A program made the translations under genes and the position numbers. This document shows, one piece after another, positions 51,439 to 62,500 of a stretch of DNA of 64,000 bases (position 1 is the stretch's first letter; every line of letters starts with the position of its first letter). A model generated the notes under the pieces. The model worked only from the letters and a program-made list of their open reading frames with translations. It was not told where the DNA came from and searched no databases. The DNA is from Phytophthora quininea (lineage: Eukaryota; Oomycota; Peronosporomycetes; Peronosporales; Peronosporaceae): positions 38,632 to 102,631 of the forward strand of contig JAAVTG010000354.1 in the NCBI GenBank assembly GCA_011947345.1, in the 5' to 3' direction.

Positions 51439-54400
51439 CTATTCGTTTAACGCCTGAGGGGCGTCATTGCGCAGATGACGTAACACCTCGTCCGAAGCTT
51501 CGGACAACTTGCCCTCCTGGGCCAGGCGCTTCAGGGCCTGGATCACTTCGCACTTCCCGGTCGCGCGGATCTTGGAGCAAGCCTCGCACTTCCGGCGTCG
51601 GCAGGCACTTGTCGGGTGCTTGCCACCACAGCGGTCGCACTTCTCCAACTGCCAACACGAGTCTCGTGAGTGCCCGGGACGCCCGCATATGGGACAGACC
51701 GTGGACGAGAGACCCGGGCCGCCCCTGTTTCGGGAGTGATAGTCCGGGTCCCGGACCCGGTCACGAGAATTCTCCAACCTGGACACCGCTTCGGGACTCG
51801 CATCGGCACGGTACACCTCTTCTTCATCTCGGAACCCGACATCTGCGTCATCTTCATCATCTTCGTATTGGTACCCATACGCACTTTCATCGTCATCCTC
51901 CCATTGGATGGGCTGCGGGGTACTCCGGTTTGGGACCGAAGCGAAGACTCCAGTCTTGTTGGCCGACTGCCCCGGGGTCCGGGACCAGTCCCGGTCCCTG
52001 GTGGTTTGTACCGGCCGAACTGGAGGTCGGAGGTTGGACGCCGTTTGAATCCTCTCTCCGTCTCCTCGACGATCTTGAGTGCTTCGTGAAGTTCCTCGGT
52101 GGAGACAAAGATCCGGCCCCCGAGGCTCAGTCTCACTTCCGGGTCCCGGACATTCTTTAAGAACTGAATCACATGACGCCGGACCCCGGACGCGGACTGG
52201 ATGTCCACGTTGGCCTTGACTGCCGCAGCGTTGAGGCGCCATAGGAACGTTCGCGGGGTCTCCTTCGCCTCATGCTTCAACCGGAGGTATCGCTCGATGG
52301 GAACTTCGTCGGATCGGCAAAATTCCTTAGCAAACTTGTCCGAGTAGGGCCCAAGACCGGCGCACACCTTCCGGCAACTGTTGGAACCAGGCCTTAGTCC
52401 CCTCGTTATGGGACAGCCGGCTATAGAGCCGAGTGCACCGCTCGGCCTCGCGCCAACCTCCCATCAGGGCCGTATACTGGAACTTGTCCCACCACGAGCG
52501 CTTCTTCTCAAGAGACAGCGTCGGGTCGAAGGCTTCCACGGCATCGTACGCTATGAACAGCCTAAAGCTGACCGGGCCTTGTCCGGGGTAAGCGGCTTGA
52601 CCGGGGTACGGTCCCAGGTACGGGGCTGGGGTACCCGGGTACATTGAGTACCCGGGCCCAGGTCCCATGGGTCCATGTAGCCACTTTGGGCCCCGGGCGC
52701 CATGGGTGCCGGCGTCCACGCAGGAGCCTGATGGCTCAGGAGGCCGGGATACTCGTGGCTGGGACCAATCGGCCGAGGACCGGCGGGCCCCAGTCCCGGG
52801 ACACTAGGTCGACTCGGGTGCACCGGGGCCGAGCTTGGTGCGTCCCTGGGCTGTCGAAACGGCCACGGATCCACCTTGAAGTCACTTGACGTGAGTGGGA
52901 TACCCAAACTTGCCGGTCCCGGAGCCTGGAACGACGACACCGCAGGTGGTGCTGCCGAAGCCAATGGGGCCGTACTTGAGGCGGCCCCTTGAGGTCGCGA
53001 AACTTGAGTCCCGGACCCGACAAAACCTTGGGGACCGGGGCCGTAGTCACCTGGCCCATCCCGCCTGAGATCTTGGGGACAGTCTCTTGTACCTTGAAGT
53101 CCGGATGATTATTCCGTTCCTTCCTGCCCTTCGGCTGTTTGCGCGACTTGCCCGTACCGGCTTTTCCCCTCCGCTGGATACTGGGGATGAGCCAGACTCA
53201 CGCTGAGCTGCCGGACGCGTAGCTGCAGCGACCTGGTCTCGCAGCTGGCGGATCTCTGCCGCTTGCTGTTCTCGGCGCTCTTCATCCAAGGCCCGACGCA
53301 CTTGGTCTTCACGAATTTGTTGCTGGAACTGGGCCTTGGCTCGAGCGTCTTCCTCACGAGCCCGAAGAATAGCCGCTTCTGCAGCAGCCACCGCTTCGTG
53401 TCTGGCCCGATCTGCTTCGCGCGCGATCGCAGCTTCAGCTTCTCGGCGGGCGTCAGCGCGTTCCCGGTCCTGTTGCACTCGGACCCGATGGAGCTGAGCC
53501 TGTAAAGCCGCAATCTCTGCCCGGGCAGCTCCGTCCCGGCGGGATTCCTCGGCACCTTGTTGTCCTTGCGCAGCCCGTCGCTGGAGGGCTTCCGCCCGAC
53601 TCCGTTCAGCCTCCGCGGCCCAGTCCCGAAGGGTTCGCTCGTAGTTCTGCAACTGAGCTTCTCGGGCACGGGCCTGTTCTTCGCGAAGAGTCGCTGCAGC
53701 TTGAAACTCCGCCATCTGATGCCGTACCTCCTCAAGCACCTCATACGCGGCAAAGGTGTCACGAGGGGATGGGCGAAGGTGGGCGCACCCACTGTCACGT
53801 CGTCCGTCCTTGGTGGTTCCGAGGCACTCGGGTCCGGGGCGGACGTTGCTGAGGCTGGCTGAGAGAATGCTGGAGCCGGCACTTGTGAAGTCGACACCGG
53901 GGGCGCAGGCGGATACTCAGCCACCGATACGTAGTGCACCGGTGGCATTGGGCCCGATGGCTCCCCGTCCGGGGCCATCGTGGCCATAAACACTCCACCA
54001 CTGACCCCGTCGTGGTCACCCATAGAGGCTTCGGAGCCGCCTCCAGCCGGGGACATGCCTTCGTCAGGCGTGAACATCGGCGCATCGCCAGAAGCCACAC
54101 TCGAAGTACCGACGATCTCCGGAACTGGACCACCCCAGACTCTCGCCCCTGGATCGGAGCCCGGCCAGGACGGTGCCGAAGCCATGGACCTCGACGCAGA
54201 TTCGTCGTCCGTCTGTCGCGTGCGCTTCGGGTCTGGGTGCGTGACCTCGGAGTCGGACCAATCCCGGGTCCGGACGTGAGCAAGCCGCAGCCTCGTAGCG
54301 ACCGCCTCGCCCAACAAGTCTCGGTCATCAGCAGTCAACAGGAGCGCAGTCTCAGGCCCGGGCGCGGGCGCTTCGACTTCGACCGTCTCAGGATCGATCT

Positions 54401-55482
54401 CCTGGAAAGGTGCTCCCTCCCGACGGACGCTAAACCGCAAGCCCCGGGCGATGTTGTCCCAGGCGCTCTGCTCGTCCCAGAGCAACTGCCGGAGAAAGTC
54501 GGCGTCCGCCCGGAACTGTGCGTCTGTCGAAGTCGCCGCGTCTCGGGCGTGGTCCCAGTCTGGGACCACATTGTCGAAGGCGAATCCCGCGTCGAAGAGC
54601 ATCGACTGCAGGAGTGCGATGACTGGAAGTCGACCAGCGGCATCGTCGGCGACCCGGAACAGCATGAAGTCGGCGGAGAAGGCCCGGTGGTCCGAGACCA
54701 CCGGAAGGCACATGCGTCGCGCTTGGAAGACCACGGTCCACGGAGCACTTTGCGGATCAGTTTGAGCCACCTCGCGCAAGTGCGTCGCCGTGTCCCGGGC
54801 CGAGGTACCCACTCTCGACGTGACCCTCGAAGACGTTCCGGATAGAAGGGGTCCGGAGGCAGGACGAGACCGGGGTCCCGGACGCTCCACCGCTCGACTT
54901 GGGACGACGCATACTCCCGCAGTTGGGCTTCGGAGAGACCGGACCTAGACACCAAGGTTCCAAGTCCGGCAGCGCCTCCGATGAACGCGACGGCTCCCGG
55001 ATGCAGCTCGAGCGTAGTGCCCTGACCAGACGGAGTTGGCCTGGGTCTTCGAGTGGTTGGCACTAATGTGCTATGGCCCGAGTCATTGGGCCCCGGGCCC
55101 GGGGAGCTGTCCCCATCGACAGCTCCTGGGGTTTCAGCAGCGGATTGCTCCGCTACTGGGGGCAGCGTGTATTGCCGCCTGGGTGGTGGTCTCTCCCACT
55201 GGTCTTGTGCCTGCATCCCCGGGGAGCAGGCGGGGCCGCAGTACTCCTGGACTCGGTCGTCACCGAGCGGAGTACTACGGCATTCGGCGCCGCTTGGTCG
55301 TTGTCGGTCGGGGCTTCGACTTGGTTCGTCGGAGTTTCGATCGTCAAAGCCAAACGGCGCGGAGGTGGACCTAGAAGTTGGGGCGTCCCCCCGTCCACCT
55401 CGGCCCCTCGCATTGCCGCGAGGGGCGGGGCCCCGGAATCCCGGGGCTGCAGCTCTCCTGTATCTGTAGATTCCGTAGACAT
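51439..55482 (-). pseudogene. Gypsy-2 copy B gag
   Basis: Same order as copy A: leader from ATG 55482, Ala/Pro-rich region, coiled coil (53739-53110), capsid-like domain (about 52570-52050), three zinc modules near the end. Breaks unique to this copy at about 55380, 53760 and 52340; the break near 51960 is shared. Confidence 0.75.
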
Positions 55483-55530
55483 AATAAACAAGTTGTTGGT
55501 GACCTCTCTCATCCGGGCACGCGCACCAGT

Positions 55531-56457
55531 TGTGATATAGCGCTTTGGGCTTCTTGTCGCTTCCTGGTGTTGTACACGTGATACTCCCAAGTGAGTCAGA
55601 CGGCTCCGCCCGGACGAGGGATTTATCCGGGGCCGTGACCTGGGGATCCTCCCACACAAGAGTTCTTCGGGACCCTATTCGGGACCGGGAACGGGAGGGC
55701 CCTGGGCCGGTCAGTACCTTCACCTTGTGTACCCCCTTCGAAACAGTAATTTGGTCAGGGAACGGTCACCGAGTTATTCTAGGAACGCCTCTACCTAGTA
55801 CGAGGAGTGAGCTGGGGTGGTTATACAAACAGTCGGCCCGGGAACACCACAAGTTCCGGGGCCGGGAACACAACACACAATATACACTCTGTTCTTTCGG
55901 ACGGAAGACTCCGGGGGCGATGGCCCTGATAATATGAAATGTGCAAACCCGGGTCGGCCAGACCGCTACCGGGAACACACAAATATGAAGTGCCTAACTC
56001 CTTGGGGAATGTAGACAGATTAGTGTTGGAAAGTTACCGGTATAGCCTCACGCGTGGTCCCGGCGTTCCGCGCTCCTAGTCCCCAGAAGGACAGCGGTCC
56101 GCACTGCGTAGAGGTTCGACTTGAGCTCTGAAAGGAAAAAGGGAGACTGAATTATGCTTCACCAAGCATTGGGACACCGGGGCGCTTATCCTTCTTATCT
56201 CGAGGGGTCAACCGTTCTCTTGACCCTACTATGACCTGGGGCCCAGACTTGGGTTCATTATGGCTTCGGGACGTCTGGCTCTGCTCGGAAAATCTTGAGC
56301 TCAGCACGCCCAGGAGATTATCTTGTGAGCAGTATGTGGCATGAGATGGGTAGGGCCGCCCGTTCCCGGTACCACGTCCCGGTAACCAAGCCGCGGGTCC
56401 GGGATCGGACCCAAGACCGAACGAATGTTCCTGGAAAACCCGGGGCACTATGTCACA
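55531..56457 (-). repeat. 5' LTR of Gypsy-2 copy B
   Basis: 927 bp. In element sense it starts TGTGACATAG, the same C variant as the 5' LTR of copy A. Confidence 0.95.
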
Positions 56458-56461
56458 CTCG

Positions 56462-56730
56462 CGCAACACTTCCCACGCCTTCAATGCTGTGCTTGCCTCA
56501 CGAATCATGGATTTATAGTTTGGGCTGAGCGTCCGAGCGAGGATTGCCAGAGCCTTCAGATCCGCCGCTTTCCACTCTGCGGTTTCACGCAGCAACGCAT
56601 GCTCTGGCTTTGCGGCCTCCACATGATCTGCCAGCTCCTTGCGCGCCAATGCCATGCGGGCATTGAACTCCCATAGGAAGTCGTTGGTGTCCGTCAGGAC
56701 GTCGTTCGGGCCGAGGGTATTTGGGCTCAT
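56462..56730 (-). CDS. Copia gag, N-terminal part
   Basis: ATG at 56730-56728 gives MSPNTLGPNDVLTDTNDF, then the Copia gag helices (LWEFNARMALARKELADHV; KAADLKALAILARTL; STALKAWEVLRE) before the Gypsy-2 insertion. Spacing of KAWEVL fits the gag-polypeptide family of Copia elements. The rest of gag is at 40841 downward. Confidence 0.85.
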
Positions 56731-56735
56731 AACCA
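56722..56735 (-). promoter_or_regulatory. Copia primer-binding site overlapping the gag start
   Basis: In element sense TGGTTATGAGCCCA follows the LTR. It starts with TGG as expected for tRNA priming, and the gag ATG lies inside it. Confidence 0.6.
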
Positions 56736-57067
56736 AAAACAGTTGGAAGTGAGTAGCTAGCTTGTTGTAGTGGAGAGTGCTTGATGCGAAGCGAAATGGA
56801 AAGTGAGTTCATTTTGGTTAGCTCTTCCGAGCAAAATGCTCAGCCTCCTCGAGTACGATGATGGCCATGTTTACCAGGCTGAAGTTGCTACTGCCTACAC
56901 TAGAGTACCGTACCTGGTACGAACCTCCCAGCAATCATTCTGCACACTTTAACTTCACCATCACGTTAGCTTTCTACCGTAGGCCACCACAATACAGGAC
57001 TCGCCTGTTTCGTGCCCACATAAGTTCAGCAGAGTACAGTATGGGGCCGGAGGCAGTCAAGCTTATA
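56735..57067 (-). repeat. 5' LTR of the Copia element
   Basis: Partner of 33879-34211 with 6 substitutions, followed by TTGAC 57068-57072. Confidence 0.9.
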
Positions 57068-57072
57068 TTGAC

Positions 57073-59360
57073 TCACTATTAATACCGTCAGCTTGACGGA
57101 GCCACTCGAACGTTTTTGCGAGCAAACTCGTTGGAGGAAGGGTCCGAACTTCGACGTCAAACGACTTTTTCTTCTGGGTAACGTAAAGCCCGTCTGCAGA
57201 GTTTGCAATGGCGCCAAGCACAGCAGTCGAAACGCCTCGATGAGCCTTGTCTTCTGCCATTTCCCTTCGCAATACTTTCACGAGTGCTGCAATGATTTCC
57301 GTATCAAATGCAACTTCCCTCCCATTCCCTTTATCAATGCAGTACCAGAAATGAACGATCCTGTAACACCGAAACTCAATCCGAACATATTTGCGACTCC
57401 AGCAAGAACTAGCCCCTGTCCAACACGACTCTTAGCGGTGAGGCACTCCACAAGAATCTTGGTGTGATTCTGGATAATGGCGGGGAAGCCTCCAAGCGAT
57501 TCCAAGTGACATAGTACATGCGTCGCCGCCACGATACAGAAGTTACTGTCTACGCTAGACACTGACGAGCGCTCAGTGCACGTGCTTACAAAATCTTCGA
57601 GAACGGACGAGGGCAGTAAATTGGACTTGACACACTGCAGTAGCAGAGGTCCAAGCACGACAGCAATGATGAGCGCTTCGTTCGTTTCCCACAAAGACGA
57701 AAAAAACGAGCGCATATTTTTCAGCCAATTCAGACCGCGAATTGACGGTAAACCCATTACCAAGCGCGATAACCCGACCAGTGATGCCCAGCGCAAAGCA
57801 TTTACCGATTCTGAGCGATCGTATCCGGTAGTAATCTTTTCGACTGCCTCGGTCGATTCAAAGTGAGCGAATATCGCGTCTCCAACAGATGATCCAGAGC
57901 TATGGGGTCGCTCAATATCACCTCGTAGGAATGCAGAAAGCATGGTCTCAGCCAGAGGCTTCACTTGCTGCTGCCTCCATTCAGCCACTTCGAAGGTCTC
58001 CAGCTCTTCAGTAAACATGTAAACGTTAGCAACGTGACTCAAACCCAGCAGTCCACAAGCACATAGCAGATCGTCTGAAACGTTTTGTGCCAGCTCTGTC
58101 AGCATTCGCTGGACATTCTGCAACAGGGAAACGAAGTCGCTGGATCTTTCGCTTGCATCAATTCTCCGTTGGCCTAAAGACAGCTGAAGTGCGACGGCGG
58201 CAGTAATACATGATAACCTGGAATCACGATCACCGCCAGAGAAGACGCGGGCCTGTTCCATGGACAGAGCTAAACGGCGAGATAGTTCCCCAACGGTACC
58301 TGCATGGCTGTCTTGCAGCAGTGGGTTACACCAATGGCGGGAAGCGGACAAACGCCCAGCTAATGCACCAGCTGCAAGTGCTCCACCAAGATTGTTCCGA
58401 GTATCGTTCAGCAGTGAGCGTGTCAAGTCTGCCACACCTTCAGAAAATACGCGGAATGCAACGTCAGCGTCGTCAACTCCAACGGGCGTCTTTAGATCCG
58501 CTAATTCCTCCAAGGACGCTACGTAAGTAGTCATAAAGCCGTTCCAGCCTTCCATCAACAATTGTATGCGCAGAAACATATCACAATTCTCATCAGTGTT
58601 AGTCGATACCTCAGATGCCCACGGAAGCTCCATGTGTTGGAGCACAGTTTGGATCGTGTCCACCATCTCGTCTAGATTTTGAGTGGCCAGACGAACCAGT
58701 TTGTCTTTCCGCTTGACATTTTGCGTGTCAATCACGGCCTTTGGTCGGTAAGCCAACAAGAAGCCACTCCAATCGGAGAAGGAGGACCTTTCATACAGCG
58801 CTAGCACTTCTGCACTTCGTACATCAAATTCAAAGCCATTGAGCGCATCTTGGGCGTGTTGTTCATACTATCAATAAGACGCAGAACGATCCGCATCGTC
58901 TCCGTTGTGGTTGCCGCAAGTGCTGACAACGAATATAAACACGATGTCATCCACTCCGCGAACTGTTGCGTTGGTGTCGTTTTGGTACGCTGAGAAATAA
59001 GGAACACCATACTGGCCACTAATGTTTTCACGGTTTCAGCGCCCCAGAATTTCGAGAGGTAGCTTGTATGCACTCGGCGCTATCGCGATGAATACATATA
59101 GCTTTGATTTTCTTGACCGCATACGATGGTTGTCATAAAGCTCCTGTCTAGCAACGCGCAGTCCCTGGCTTGAGCTTCAACTTTCGAATGGGTCATAAAG
59201 CAGCGAAGAGAAGACATAGTAGTGAGTACATGCAAATGGGTTGACATGCAACGACGCCTGTGCAGACATGTCGGCCAGGAGCGCGCCTCTAGGCGGACAG
59301 AGCAGATTCCGAAGCATGATCTATTCATGATAATTCCTGAAGCTGATGACGACCTCACGA
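57073..59360 (-). pseudogene. helical-repeat (possibly focadhesin-like) gene, 5' part
   Basis: The main frame, 58807-57278 (509 codons), is all-helical: LAALAAGALAG-like segments (NNLGGALAAGALAGRLSASR), SCITAAVALQLSLGQRR, LLCACGLLGLSHVANVYMF, and GQGLVLAGVANMFGLSFG. It continues in another frame to the insertion point (KVLRREMAEDKAHRG; EWLRQADGINSES) and upstream in other frames (TLVASMVFLISQRTKT at 59030; MRSRKSKLYVFIAIAPSAY near 59120). Frame changes at about 57320, 58805 and 59060. The true start is uncertain. The repeated ACGLLGLSHV and QGLVLAGV patterns recall focadhesin/ARM proteins; another HEAT-repeat protein is possible. Confidence 0.6.
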
Positions 59361-59568
59361 TGCGTATCTTGTTCGTCCTCGACGAATCTTTCCTTAACGG
59401 TTAGTGGTTTAAGCTACAAAATGTCGAATAGGATTAATCCTGGATGAAATCCTGGTAAAATCCATTATTATAATCCTGACCTGCAACACCTGCCTTCTTA
59501 TTTCCCGAGGATTTTAAAAGTTCTTGGCGCCAAACGATATGATTGGATGAAAAATATCTATTAGGTTT
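59361..59568. other. AT-rich spacer between ABCA-2 and the focadhesin-like gene
   Basis: About 200 bases, visibly richer in A and T than the flanks. It lies downstream of ABCA-2 and upstream of the helical-repeat gene, both on the minus strand, so it must hold the terminator of one and the promoter of the other. No motif could be fixed. Confidence 0.5.
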
Positions 59569-62500
59569 TTAGTGACCTAAAATGCCGAAGACGGGGTTGC
59601 CGGTGTTGGTCGGAGTGCTGGTCGCCGACTTGACCACGTCCTGCTGGCTGGCGAAGGCGTTGAAGATCTGCTCCAACGTGGTCTGCGAGACGCTGTACTC
59701 GCGGATCGACAGCTGCGTCTTGGCGTTCTCCACCAGGTCGAACACATGCGATAGACGCAGGTCGACGTTGCGGTCCTGCTGGTCGAAGATCTTGAACCAG
59801 CACGAGTCGTGGCGCCGCTCCAGCACCTCGATCGACCCAAAGTTCTCCTTCAGGAACGCCGCCACGTTCTCGAACTGCGTCTCGGTGGTCCACCACGCGG
59901 CAAAGCTGCTCGCCAAGACGTACCCGTCGCGCTTGGCCAGGTTGGCGATCGTGTGTCCGGTCGGGTGCGTGTTGACGATCTTCTCGAACCACGAGGCGTT
60001 GCCCAGCAGTCGGCACTTCTCCTCGAGCTCGCCTTTGCCGATGCGAGTGTCAGGCGAGTCGAAATAGCGCGACGCAAGCGCTGCCACGTCTTCCGCTGAC
60101 GGCGTCTGCAGCTTGGCGTCGAACATGAGACCGTCGCCGAAGCGGTTCTTCAGGTGCTGCACGCTGCCGAGACACTTGAGCTCGCCACCGACCATGATGC
60201 CGACGCGCGTGCACAGCGCCTCGCACTCCTCCATGCTGTGCGTCGTCAGCACGACCGTCGACTCCTTGTTGTACGTCGAGATCTCCGAGATGACGTCCCA
60301 CATGAACCGTCTCGAGACCGGGTCCATGCCGGTGGACGGCTCGTCGAGGAACAGGATCTTCGGCCCGCCGATCATCGCGATGGCCACCGACAGCTTGCGC
60401 TTGTTGCCGCCGCTCAAACTGCCCGCCAGTTTGTTTTCGAACGTCGTCAGGTTCAATTGCTCCATCTTCTGACGCACCACGTCGTCCAGATCCGCACTCG
60501 AGACGCCCTTGATTTTGGCAAACAGCTCCAGGTGCTCGCGAACCGTCAAGAGATCGATCAGCGCGTCGAACTGCGGACAGTATCCGATCTGCCGCCGGAC
60601 TTCCACTTGCTGCGTCATGATGTCGAAGCCGCTGAGGGTCGCCCTGCCGGAGGTCGGCACGATATCACCCGTCAGCATCTTCATCGTCGTGGTCTTGCCA
60701 GCGCCGTTGATTCCGAGGAAGCCGAAGCACTCGCCCTGCTTGAGACCGAACGACAGGTCCTGTACAGCCACCTTCTCTCCCTTGGGGTAGACCTTGCGGA
60801 GGTTTTGCAGCTTGATCATGTCGTTGTCAGCTCCGCCGTTCAGGACGCGCTCCGCTTCAGCTCCAACGTCTTCATCAATCTCGCCATGCTCCACTGGGAT
60901 GTCAGGGTCTTTGGACATAGAGGCTTTGATCTTCGGGAACGTCAAAGCGTAGTCGATGGCCACGGCGAGAGCAAGTAGATGACCGCGTCCACGATCAAGT
61001 AGATGATCTCGTACCCGGTGTTATCCAGCGCGAATGGGTCCTTCGAGGGCGCGTTGTCTGTCTCAGATCCGCCAGTGTACGTGATCTCTATGATGGTCAG
61101 ATTCAGCAAGCCTCGGCCAAGACAGAACAGTGGTGAGAAGCGCCAAATGAACTGCAGCCCGTCATCCACACTCTCCGTACTGTTGATGACTTGCATCACG
61201 AAGGAAACGATCATCAGAGCGAGCCCCAGCACGAAGTTGATGAGGATCATGTACGTCTGCGAAGACGCCGGATCGGTAAACACGTACGACCAGCAGTACG
61301 CGTGGGGACAAATCGCCAGCCCAAACAGCAGCACCAGCACGATCACGGCAATGAACGTCGAGTCGGTGCACGTTTGACACGAGCTGGATCCTGTTAGCGC
61401 GCTCACGTCGAAGGCCTGGAACAAGGCCAGCGCGATGACGGCGGGGATCAGGTAGACGGAATAGTCCCAAATGAAGTTCGCAGCCCAGAACGCGTTGATG
61501 CCAGCGCCAGATACCAGCTGCTGGTGCTTGGAGTTGTGGTCTGGAGACCTCTCTCGGACCAGCATCACCACAATGGATGCCGGATAGTAAGCGAAGGAGA
61601 TCACGATGAACAGCACGGCAGCGAAGGAGATGTACGCTGAGAAGAGCGCGGTGTTTTCAGCGGTAAGAGGCAACGGATGATCATTCACCGTCAAGCTCAG
61701 CGAGGAGGGCCGATGCTCGAGTCGTGCTGGGTGGTCATGAGGCGAAAGAGCGACTGGTCCATGAACGCCTTGAAGATAATTGAGCCGTGCGTCAGCGTCG
61801 TGTTGATGAGCACGTTGTAGCCGAAGACGTTGTTGTCCACGTCTGCGTGGATGAGGTATCCACCGAACTGGTCCGCGATCTCTTCGGTGTACGCTCGACT
61901 GAAGATCTTCTCGCTCAGTCTGAGCTGGTAGCCTGTCGCGTCGGTCGCGTTGATGGTTGGGTCGTTGTAGACGACGTCGAAGACGGTAGGCGAGTCGCTC
62001 GAGTACGGCGGGTTGCCGATATCACTCTGGCTCAGCGTCACGATGGATGCGCCGGAGAAGTAGTCGCTGCCCAGCGCAGTCTCGCACCACTGGCCGGAGC
62101 TCTGTTCACAGAAACTTGGTAGCAGCACTGCACCAGCTTGGGAATCCAACTTGGACAACGTCAGCGCCATGAACGGATCGTTGTTCGTGATCCCAGCAGC
62201 CTTCAGGATGGACAAACCGAAGATGAGCCACACCACCGGCAGCAACAAGCCCACCCCGAACAATTTCTTGTCCCTCCTGGCCATGCGGAACCGCTTCTGG
62301 ATCATCGCCACCAGTTGCGTGACGAACACCGAGTGCAGACCGCCCACCGGCAACGAACTTCCTTGTCGATCAAGCCCGTAGTAGCAATTCTCCGCCGCCT
62401 TGTCGCCGACAATGGGGAGGCTGTCTTGCGGAGCTACGACGTGTTGCTTCACTCGGTTCTGCAGCGTGTGCTGTTGCTCCTCGTCGGACTCCTCGGCCAC

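Larger units (their letters stand above)
40842..56457 (-). mobile_element. Gypsy-2 copy B (15.6 kb, inverted relative to copy A)
   Basis: LTRs at 55531-56457 (5') and 40842-41765 (3'). Flanking CTCG at 40838-40841 and 56458-56461 is the 4-bp target duplication inside Copia gag. Gene content and most frame breaks match copy A. Extra breaks unique to B: near 52340 (two bases lost in gag), near 53760 (one C lost in gag) and near 46375 (one base lost in integrase). Confidence 0.95.
33879..57067 (-). mobile_element. Copia element inserted in the focadhesin-like gene
   Basis: Runs right to left. 333-bp LTRs at 56735-57067 (5') and 33879-34211 (3'), 5-bp target duplication, and domains in Ty1/Copia order: gag, CCHC, protease, integrase, then RT and RNase H. 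It is broken by Gypsy-2 copy B (40842-56457) and contains a 2.57-kb tandem duplication. The LTRs differ at 6 of 333 positions. Confidence 0.93.
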
